From positions 1 through 10,595 of the forward strand of contig JAHLMR010000016.1 of the NCBI GenBank assembly GCA_018920255.1: a DNA stretch of 10,595 bases. Reading direction: 5' to 3'. Position 1 is the stretch's first letter, and each line of letters starts with the position of its first letter. The position numbers and the translations under genes are program-made. Below the pieces are notes generated by a model, which was not told where the DNA came from, searched no databases, and was given only the letters and a program-made list of their open reading frames with translations. Source of the DNA: Candidatus Aenigmatarchaeota archaeon. GTDB taxonomy: Archaea; Aenigmatarchaeota; Aenigmatarchaeia; Aenigmatarchaeales; JAHLMR01. Positions 4,639 to 10,595 of the stretch are shown piece by piece.

Positions 4639-6663
4639 TCAAACTTTCTCAATTTTTGCGCAAAGTACATAAACCTGCATACCGTTCCCAGTATCACCTT
4701 CCCAATCACAAAACCAGCCATAAGTAGTAGAAGAGTCTATAAGTGGCCAAAATTTTTTAAGATAGACACCGGGGAGTCCTGCATTACATGCACCGGAGAG
4801 GGTAATATATCCTTGCGGACATACTACGTCTATTGTATCTTTATCAAGATTTGCATCACATCCAGCCAATCCTGAAGTATAATCACAATTATTAGGCTTT
4901 GAAGTATTAACCCAAGCACCACCCTTAATTATATTCATCTTAAGTGTTCCTGTAACACTTAAGTTGTATGGATAGTTGGTAGTTCCTATATTTACATTGT
5001 TATAAAAATTAGTAACTCCATTAACATAAACTTCTCCTGTAACATTTAAACCTCCAACAACATCTAATTTTTGTTGTGGGTTTGTTGTTCCTATACCTAC
5101 TTTTCCACCGCTTTCATAAATCACAGAATTTCCGATTGAATTTGCACCAGTCCATTTTGTAATATTATTTTGAGCTCCTGATCCGGTAACTCCAGAAGGC
5201 CATGAAGATCTACAATCACTTCCAATACATAATTGAGATCCTTTAATGAAACCTGTTGCGGTTATATTTCCATTAACATCTAAAGCTTCTTGTGGGCTTG
5301 TTGTTCTTATACCTACTTTACCGTTATTTCTTACTATTAAAATTGGACCTGTTGTTGGTGCCCAAACATGCCAATAATGATTTCCATCATTATTGGGAAA
5401 ATCAAAACTCCATTCTGTACTATTTGTAGTATTTATTAATATTATATTTGTACCGCCATACCAATATCTATTCTGCGTAACATTTAAATTTCCAACAACA
5501 TCTAAAGCTTGTTGTGGATTTGCTGTTCCTATACCTACTTTACTATCTCCTCTTATTACCATGTTTGGAGAGTTTGGACTTCCGTTTGGATGAAATGCAA
5601 AATAATCTGGAGTTCCTTCATAATAACTAAAACCATAATCTGGATATTGAGCAGAAACCCCCCAAATTTTGTTTCTTCCATTAGTAATAAATGAATTCAT
5701 AATTATTCCGTAAGATTTATCTACAATAAGATAACCATTCTCAACAGATAAATTACCTTGTATTTTTGTACTTCCATTAACACTAAGTTTTTCAGCAGGA
5801 TTTTCTATACCTATACCAACTTTTCCTTGAAAATATGCCTTTCCTCTTTCTATATATAAACCATATTCATTATCAGAATTTGTCTTTCCTTGTATTGCGG
5901 GGCTTCCAATTGCATAAAGTCCTGTTGCATAACCTATACCTTCTGCAAAAATACCATAACTATTTCCAACCCCTTTAACTCCTATTCCTGGACGACCACC
6001 AACCGAATTATTAGCAAAACCAAAAACTCCCACAGCAGTTCCATTTCCAAAAACCCCATAATATCCTTCTCCATAAACTCCTGTACCATTTGATGCAGTT
6101 GATTTTCCTAAAACTCCTGTTCCCATGCTTCCCCCGGTTTGTAAACCATAAACAGCTGTTCCACCTGGCCCAGCTTCACCATGAAGACCTTCTGCAGAAC
6201 CTGTACCAGAAATAGCTGTTAAATTATTAGTATTAACATTGATTGGATAATCTGTAAATAATAAATTTTTCGATGAAAATGAATAAGGAGAAGAAGTTAT
6301 ATTATATCTTGGTTTAAAAACTTCTACAGTTCTCATTTGTCTACTTGTAAAATTTATTTCAAGATAATATGGTTTATCCCAATTAAGATTTATCGGATTA
6401 TTTTTTCCTAATATAATATTAACTATTCCATTCTCATCAACATAAATATTTTCTTGAGTTTCACTCCAAAGTAGATTTCCTTTTTCTGGAGCGTCATAGA
6501 TAGAAAAACCAAAAGTATAAGTACCGCTTGTAACAGGAAAACCTGTTTTATCTGTTAATCTTCCTTGTAATGTTATTTGTTGTGGTAATCCTGCAAAAAT
6601 AGAAATTGAAAAAACAGATAAAATTAACATTAATATAGTTAAAAAAGTTATTTTATTTTTCAT
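4639..6663 (-). CDS. Secreted repeat protein with phage-tail/adhesin-like modules
   Basis: Probable cell-surface or released adhesin of 674 residues; exact ligand unknown. Layout: a Sec signal peptide (1-24, MKNKITFLTILMLILSVFSI core, cleavage near FAG); an N-terminal domain (about 25-130) with QGRLTDKTGFPVTSGTYTF and ENGIVNIILG, as in bacterial secreted proteins; a glycine-rich stretch with recurring GxYG/GVFG turns (145-272); five KVGIGTTNPQQ-LDV-GNLNVTG-type repeats (281-303, 375-397, 449-471, 521-543 and a weaker one at about 557-576), common in tail-fibre-like proteins; and a C-terminal domain with six cysteines (593, 602, 615, 626, 652, 668) including VVCPQGYITLSGAC, suited to disulfides outside the cell. 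I count about 16 N-x-S/T sequons, consistent with N-glycosylation. No S74 peptidase domain and no C-terminal membrane anchor are visible. A GAGGTG ribosome site precedes the ATG. Confidence 0.85.
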   Translation of the reverse strand: MKNKITFLTILMLILSVFSISIFAGLPQQITLQGRLTDKTGFPVTSGTYTFGFSIYDAPEKGNLLWSETQENIYVDENGIVNIILGKNNPINLNWDKPYYLEINFTSRQMRTVEVFKPRYNITSSPYSFSSKNLLFTDYPINVNTNNLTAISGTGSAEGLHGEAGPGGTAVYGLQTGGSMGTGVLGKSTASNGTGVYGEGYYGVFGNGTAVGVFGFANNSVGGRPGIGVKGVGNSYGIFAEGIGYATGLYAIGSPAIQGKTNSDNEYGLYIERGKAYFQGKVGIGIENPAEKLSVNGSTKIQGNLSVENGYLIVDKSYGIIMNSFITNGRNKIWGVSAQYPDYGFSYYEGTPDYFAFHPNGSPNSPNMVIRGDSKVGIGTANPQQALDVVGNLNVTQNRYWYGGTNIILINTTNSTEWSFDFPNNDGNHYWHVWAPTTGPILIVRNNGKVGIRTTSPQEALDVNGNITATGFIKGSQLCIGSDCRSSWPSGVTGSGAQNNITKWTGANSIGNSVIYESGGKVGIGTTNPQQKLDVVGGLNVTGEVYVNGVTNFYNNVNIGTTNYPYNLSVTGTLKMNIIKGGAWVNTSKPNNCDYTSGLAGCDANLDKDTIDVVCPQGYITLSGACNAGLPGVYLKKFWPLIDSSTTYGWFCDWEGDTGNGMQVYVLCAKIEKV

Positions 6664-6668
6664 ATATG

Positions 6669-6676
6669 TTCACCTC
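6669..6676 (-). promoter_or_regulatory. Ribosome binding site of the secreted protein gene
   Basis: The minus strand reads GAGGTGAA, ending 5 nt before ATG 6663, a strong match to the archaeal anti-Shine-Dalgarno. A TTTAAAT-like element near 6700-6708 could be a TATA box giving a short leader that still includes this site. A TATATAA further down, at 6682-6690, would leave it out. Confidence 0.6.
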
Positions 6677-6709
6677 TTAAATTATATAAATATGAAAAGC
6701 ATTTAAATT

Positions 6710-7501
6710 TTACTTTAATTCCTTCCAAATATTTTCAAACATTGGTTTGAAAAGTTTTGATGCTGCATGCTCACTTTGGGACCAAAATGCAATTTCTTGA
6801 GATGGGTGTGTTTCTTTTTCGTTTGTTAAAAGCATTAATACATGTGTATCATCAATAAGTGCAAATCTTCCTTCAATATCGGATGTAAGATTTCTAAGTT
6901 CAGCAATTTCCTTTAATTCTTCGCTAAAATCTTTTGCTTTCGGTGCTGCAATTCTTAATTTAACTCCACGTAAAGCTGCTTGACGTAAAGAATGTTTATG
7001 TTTTGAAATTATTTCTGCTAATCCTTCATTTGTAGTTATAATAGAAATGTGTTTTTTTGCATTTTTAATAGCAGTATCAATTTGCCTATGAAGAGCATCT
7101 CTTCCATGAAGCATTCCACTAATTTCTGCTGGATGAACAACAGATAATCCTTCTTTATAAATTTTTTGAAGTTCCTTTAAAATATTTGATTTTTGAAGAT
7201 TAGCTATTCTTTCTATAGCAATTTCAGCATCATTTTGAATTTTTTTCTTTGCTCTTTCAAGAGCTTCAAAAGGTTCAACAGCAACAAACCTTGCGGGTCT
7301 TCCATTTTGAATTATAACGAATCCTTTATCTGCAAGACTTTCAAGAATATCATAAGTTCTACTATGAGGTACTTTAGAAAGTTTAGATAATTCACCTGCT
7401 GTGGAATTTCCACGTGAAAGTAGTGCTACCCAAATCTTTCTTTCATAAAGATTTAACCCTATTTGTTTTAATGCATCTAATATTTGATTATTTGCTATCA
7501 T
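6710..7501 (-). CDS. TrmB-family transcriptional regulator
   Basis: DNA-binding regulator of 263 residues. Seen: an N-terminal winged helix-turn-helix (about 8-75) with LNLYERKIWVALLSRG, STAGELSKLSKVPHSRTYDI and the wing region LADKGFVIIQNGRPARFVAV, the classic TrmB pattern; a helical linker (78-115) that probably dimerises; and a C-terminal domain (about 125-263) containing KHISIITTNEGLAEII and GRFALIDDTHVLMLL, resembling the PLD-like effector region of TrmB proteins. Known TrmB members sense sugars, but no ligand can be read here. The gene lies 46 bp upstream of the secreted-protein gene on the same strand, so it could share a transcript with it or control it. Its coding sequence looks less AT-extreme than its neighbours. 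GGTGAT sits 3 nt before ATG 7501. Confidence 0.88.
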   Translation of the reverse strand: MIANNQILDALKQIGLNLYERKIWVALLSRGNSTAGELSKLSKVPHSRTYDILESLADKGFVIIQNGRPARFVAVEPFEALERAKKKIQNDAEIAIERIANLQKSNILKELQKIYKEGLSVVHPAEISGMLHGRDALHRQIDTAIKNAKKHISIITTNEGLAEIISKHKHSLRQAALRGVKLRIAAPKAKDFSEELKEIAELRNLTSDIEGRFALIDDTHVLMLLTNEKETHPSQEIAFWSQSEHAASKLFKPMFENIWKELK

Positions 7502-7504
7502 TTT

Positions 7505-7510
7505 ATCACC
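7505..7510 (-). promoter_or_regulatory. Ribosome binding site of the TrmB-family gene
   Basis: The minus strand reads AAGGTGATAAAATG, placing GGTGAT 3 nt before the ATG at 7501 and fixing that start. The rest of the 97-bp gap up to 7599 is AT-rich, with several possible TATA-like stretches and no convincing operator. Confidence 0.6.
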
Positions 7511-7598
7511 TTAAATTAAACATTTTTCTTTATTAATTAATAGTATAAAAAGATATTTAAAAATTACTACCTGAATGTAAATATATAATTTTTATAAT

Positions 7599-8540
7599 TT
7601 ATTCATTCTTTAATGGTAAAAATATTTTATTTTTTAGTTTTTTAAGCTCGTTTTTTCTCATGAAAATTATTGGTCTAAGAATTGGAAATTTAATATTTTT
7701 ATTTTCAATGTTAATTTTTTCTATATCCTTTAAAGTAATTTTTTGAAAATTATCTGGAAAAACTATAGCCAACGCATTCTCTTTTTCAGCAATAGAATTA
7801 ATTTCTTCTAAAAATTTTAATTTATCATAAAAGTAATATTTTATTTCTCTTCCATAATACCATTTATTTAATATTTTTAAAGAATCTTCAAAATTTTTAT
7901 TATCTTTTTCAAAAATTAAAATAAGTTCACAACCTTTTCTAGCAAGTAACCATGCTGCCTCAATCATTGTTTTTTTATTATTCATAACTACACATACTTT
8001 TCCAGCAGTACCAAGTGGAAGCCCACCAGCACACTCATATTTTTCAGTAAAAATATATGCCTTTCTTGATCTACATTCTATATTTATTTCGATATCAGGA
8101 TTTTCTAAATCAACAGGAGAATTAGTTATTTTTTTAACTGCTGCTCCTACTTCTTCTGCTATTATTCTTGAACTAAATTTATGTCTTCCTGCAGTTCTAA
8201 CTCTTATAGCAAATTTTTTATTTTTATTCAAACCAACAAATTTAGCAACTTCAACAGCAAGAATTTTCATTTCATCTAAACCAGCAAAACATACCCATGC
8301 AGGAGAAACTGAAGTAATTCCAAAAACTCTTTTTAATTGATTTATAGCATCATAAATTTTATCTGTATAAATAAATATTCTGTTTGGATTTATTTCTATT
8401 CTATATTCTATTTTTTTCAAAGCACAATCTATATTTTCTAAAAGAATTTTCATCCATTTATTTTTTACTTGTTCACTTTTTAATGCTATTTCTCCAAGTC
8501 TTACTATTATACAATCTGGGTTTCTAAATTTATATTTCAT
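7599..8540 (-). CDS. ThiI-like NFLD-THUMP subunit with a degenerate PP-loop domain
   Basis: Probable tRNA-binding subunit of a two-part tRNA 4-thiouridine synthase. Seen in 313 residues: an N-terminal ferredoxin-like domain opening IIVRLGEIALKSEQ (11-24), a THUMP domain (about 82-167, with FAIRVRTAGRHKFSS), and the ThiI linker GGLPLGTAGK (172-181). A PP-loop domain follows in the usual place but is broken: SGGxDSP is replaced by MNNKKTM (186-192), the CxxC is absent, the region equal to TGESLxQVASQT reads FPDNFQKITLKD, and the end is short after FPILRPI. Recognisable remnants (EAAWLLARKGCE, ENALAIV, PILRP) show real ancestry. It starts 2 bp after the stop of the intact PP-loop gene, with GAGGT just upstream. 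On its own it should not activate or thiolate tRNA. Confidence 0.85.
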   Translation of the reverse strand: MKYKFRNPDCIIVRLGEIALKSEQVKNKWMKILLENIDCALKKIEYRIEINPNRIFIYTDKIYDAINQLKRVFGITSVSPAWVCFAGLDEMKILAVEVAKFVGLNKNKKFAIRVRTAGRHKFSSRIIAEEVGAAVKKITNSPVDLENPDIEINIECRSRKAYIFTEKYECAGGLPLGTAGKVCVVMNNKKTMIEAAWLLARKGCELILIFEKDNKNFEDSLKILNKWYYGREIKYYFYDKLKFLEEINSIAEKENALAIVFPDNFQKITLKDIEKINIENKNIKFPILRPIIFMRKNELKKLKNKIFLPLKNE

Positions 8541-8542
8541 AG

Positions 8543-9184
8543 CTAAACCTCTAAAATTTCTGCGTTTTCAACAATCTCTTTTATTTTTAAATTTAATTTT
8601 CTTTCAGCATTTTCAACATCTTCTTTTTTTGCTTTTGTTTCCGGATATCTTGGGGTTGCAAAACAACATGCTGGTTTTCCAGATTCTGTATAACATCCTT
8701 TTTCTCTAGTACATGAAATTTCATAAGTTCCTATTTCCTTTGCCTTTCTTACTATTTCTTCTTTATCTAAACATAACAGTGGTCTTAATATAGGGATTTC
8801 TATAGCTTTAGATTCAACAGAAAGATTATGCAATGTCTGAGAAGCAACCTGAGCAAGTGATTCTCCTGTTATAATACATTGTGCATTTTCTCTTTTAGCT
8901 ACTTCTTCAGCTATTTTATACATAATTCTTCTACATAAAATACATGTTAATCTTCTTTCTGGATACTTTAAAATATTTTTAATATTTTCTCCATTTTGTA
9001 CAATATATAATTTTAATTTTTTTCTTAATTTTTTTGAAATTTGTTCACATAATCTAATAACACGTTCTTTTGTTCCCTTAGGAAGATAAGGAGAATTATC
9101 AACAAAAACTAAAATTATCTCACCATATTTTCCTGCAATATATGTACTTACTGGAGAATCAATGCCACCACTTATAAGGCACAC
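8543..9184 (-). CDS. thiI: Stand-alone catalytic PP-loop (AANH) half of tRNA 4-thiouridine synthase
   Basis: Catalytic part of ThiI, which adenylates U8 of tRNA and transfers sulfur to make s4U; ThiI-type enzymes can also feed thiazole synthesis. Seen, counted from GTG 9184 (213 residues): PP-loop SGGIDSP (5-11) at the very start, CILC (81-84), GESLAQVASQTLHNL (107-121), PILRPL (131-136), IGTYEIS (151-157) and a Cys-rich end with C158, C164 and C173-C174 before FATPRYPET. No NFLD, THUMP or rhodanese domain is present, although ThiI normally has the first two in one chain. CxxC plus a later Cys fits the Fe-S-dependent archaeal ThiI. It lies between cysS and the THUMP gene with minimal gaps, so one operon. 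A CTG at 9196 may be the true start, giving 217 residues. Confidence 0.88.
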   Translation of the reverse strand: MCLISGGIDSPVSTYIAGKYGEIILVFVDNSPYLPKGTKERVIRLCEQISKKLRKKLKLYIVQNGENIKNILKYPERRLTCILCRRIMYKIAEEVAKRENAQCIITGESLAQVASQTLHNLSVESKAIEIPILRPLLCLDKEEIVRKAKEIGTYEISCTREKGCYTESGKPACCFATPRYPETKAKKEDVENAERKLNLKIKEIVENAEILEV

Positions 9185-9193
9185 AAATTTTAC

Positions 9194-9206
9194 CAGTTAA
9201 ATCACC
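9194..9206 (-). promoter_or_regulatory. GGTGAT site pointing to a CTG start for the PP-loop gene
   Basis: GGTGAT (9206-9201) lies within the last cysS codons, followed by TTAA and CTG (9196-9194). The distance from GGT to this CTG (7 nt) matches that at other genes here, whereas the GTG at 9184 is 16 nt from the end of GGTGAT. Confidence 0.4.
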
Positions 9207-10595
9207 ATATACCATTTTGTTTCAAATTTTCCATCTTCTAAAAGAATACCGACTTTTTTTAAATTTTCTCTTATAGCATCAGAATTTTTAAAATCTTTTA
9301 TTTTTCTATAATTATCTCTTTGTATAATTAAAAAATTTACTATATCTTTCATTTCTTCATATTTTTTATTTATTTCTTTTTCATACAATTCTCCAAAGAA
9401 AATTTTAGAAAATTTTTCAAAAAAATCAAATAATACCTGTGCTGATTTTTTGTCCATTCTTTTATTTTCCTCATAAAATTTATTAATTTCTTTTATTAAC
9501 TCTAAAACTTCATTAATTGCTAAAGAAGTATTAAAATCATCATTCATTGCATCTTCAAACTTTTTCTTTTGCAATTCAAAAATTTTTAATAAATTTTCTG
9601 CATTTTTTCCTTCATTTGCATCTTCAATATTTCTTTTTAAATCAAAGATAACATGAATTATTTTTTCTAATTTTTCTTTAACAGATAAAATATCTTTTTC
9701 ATTAAAATCTAATTGTTTTCTATAATGTGTATTTAGCATAAAAAATCTTATAAGAATTCCTGGATATTTTTTCAATGCATCTCTTACTGTAATAAAATTT
9801 CCTAATGATTTTGACATTTTTTGCCCGTTTACAAGAACATGTTTTACATGCATCCAATATCTTGAAAATTCTTTTCCTGTTACTGCTTCACTTTGAGCTA
9901 TTTCATTCTCGTGGTGTGGAAATATATTATCTTCTCCTCCACCATGAATATCAAAACTTTCTCCTAAATATTTCATTGCCATTGCACTACATTCAATATG
10001 CCAGCCTGGTCTTCCTATTCCCCAAGGACTATACCAATATGGTTCATCTTTTTTTGCTGCTTTCCATAAACAAAAATCAGCAACATCTTCCTTTTCATAT
10101 TCATCTGACATTATTCTTCCTGAAGCACCAGCTTTTAATTTTTCTTTTTCTATTCCTGAGAGTTTTCCATAATCTTTAAATTTAGAAATTTTATAATAAA
10201 CCCCATCTTCAGTTTTATAACCATAACCTTTTTCAATTATTTTTTCTATTAATTCTATCATTTCCTGAATATGTTGCATTGCAGAAGGATGAACATCATT
10301 TCTACTAATACCTAATTTTTCTCTATCTTCAAAATATGCAACTGTATATTTTTCTATATATTCTTGAAACGGAATTCCTAATTCTTTTACTTTTTTTAAA
10401 ATTTTATCATCAATACTAATATCTGTAATATTTGATACTGTTTTTGTTTTATATCCTAAATATTCTAACCATTTTTTAACTACATCCCAAAAAATATAAC
10501 ATCTTGCATGACCTATGTGCATATAGTTATTTACTGTTAAACCACAAAAGTATGCTTTAACATAATCTTTTTTTAATGGTTTAAAATCTTCTATT
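9197..10595 (-). CDS. cysS: Cysteinyl-tRNA synthetase, N-terminus outside the window
   Basis: Class I aminoacyl-tRNA synthetase that charges tRNA-Cys in the cytosol. The frame is open to the window edge: before ATG 10522 come 24 more codons ending [15 protein letters not shown], which contain the zinc-ligand cysteine and the strand before the HIGH motif. The ATG therefore encodes an internal methionine and the gene is 5'-partial here. Counting from that methionine: HIGHAR (2-7), WHIECSAM (174-181, zinc ligand C178), [20 protein letters not shown] (194-213, zinc-ligand histidine region), KMSKS (235-239), then a helical DALR-type anticodon region to residue 441. The stop is followed in the same frame by the ThiI PP-loop sequence, five codons before its GTG. 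It is the most upstream gene seen of the cysS-thiI operon. Confidence 0.95.
   Translation of the reverse strand, partial: IEDFKPLKKDYVKAYFCGLTVNNYMHIGHARCYIFWDVVKKWLEYLGYKTKTVSNITDISIDDKILKKVKELGIPFQEYIEKYTVAYFEDREKLGISRNDVHPSAMQHIQEMIELIEKIIEKGYGYKTEDGVYYKISKFKDYGKLSGIEKEKLKAGASGRIMSDEYEKEDVADFCLWKAAKKDEPYWYSPWGIGRPGWHIECSAMAMKYLGESFDIHGGGEDNIFPHHENEIAQSEAVTGKEFSRYWMHVKHVLVNGQKMSKSLGNFITVRDALKKYPGILIRFFMLNTHYRKQLDFNEKDILSVKEKLEKIIHVIFDLKRNIEDANEGKNAENLLKIFELQKKKFEDAMNDDFNTSLAINEVLELIKEINKFYEENKRMDKKSAQVLFDFFEKFSKIFFGELYEKEINKKYEEMKDIVNFLIIQRDNYRKIKDFKNSDAIRENLKKVGILLEDGKFETKWYMVI

Noticed and set aside
4990-5830. Regularly recurring motif that could be a DNA repeat array or CRISPR
   Set aside because: The recurrence is the protein repeat VGIGTTNPQQxLDV. 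The nucleotide copies differ and the intervals are coding.
7564-7580. TTAC-n9-GTAA as a TrmB operator
   Set aside because: Four-base arms are too short to support a claim without a second copy.
7599-9184. The two ThiI genes as one gene broken by a frameshift or sequencing error
   Set aside because: The order is reversed relative to ThiI (PP-loop half first, NFLD-THUMP second), and the second protein has its own PP-loop remnant. A simple break cannot produce that.
9805-10179. Open frame on the plus strand within cysS
   Set aside because: It is antisense to strongly conserved CysS motifs, and its product is a low-complexity Leu/Phe/His string.

Overview
The window is very AT-rich and looks archaeal. 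Most starts are preceded by GGTG or GGTGA, the archaeal 16S rRNA anti-Shine-Dalgarno match. TATA-like boxes sit where archaeal promoters need them. The gene content also fits: an FtsZ with an N-terminal extension, a TrmB-family regulator, an archaeal-type MiaB paralogue (e-MtaB), and a ThiI without rhodanese whose cysteines suit Fe-S chemistry. A DPANN-like lineage is my guess from base composition and gene style; the sequence does not prove it.

Layout. On the minus strand, 1-120 is the start of a secreted or membrane protein that runs off the left edge. A possible 36-38-residue small protein (190-306) and a perfect 13-bp hairpin (316-357) lie between it and ftsZ (367-1515). Upstream of ftsZ is a 362-bp non-coding stretch (1516-1877). 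It is full of structure: three inverted repeats around the likely ftsZ promoter, then two hairpins with different stems but the same GCCCAA loop. Next comes a minus-strand coiled-coil/hydrophobic protein (1878-2711), which I do not recognise. It is divergent from a plus-strand pair, apt (2815-3348) and an e-MtaB tRNA methylthiotransferase (3359-4633). That pair converges on a large secreted minus-strand protein (4639-6663) built from modules common in bacterial and phage-tail-like adhesins, which is preceded by a TrmB-type regulator (6710-7501).

The right third (7599-10595) is a compact minus-strand operon: cysS (cut by the window edge), a stand-alone catalytic PP-loop half of ThiI, and a second ThiI-like protein that keeps the tRNA-binding NFLD-THUMP part but has lost the ATP and sulfur-transfer motifs of its own PP-loop domain. 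This is not a simple split of one gene, because both products carry a PP-loop domain and only one is intact. It reads as duplication followed by division of labour, giving a likely obligate hetero-oligomeric 4-thiouridine synthase. With e-MtaB and CysS, much of the window concerns tRNA charging and tRNA thiolation.

The best candidates for undescribed biology are the two-subunit ThiI, the inverted-repeat and GCCC-loop architecture in front of ftsZ, and the unrecognised coiled-coil protein next to it. Several starts need correction: cysS extends to the window edge, the coiled-coil gene probably starts at ATG 2711 rather than TTG 2723, and the PP-loop gene may start at a CTG.
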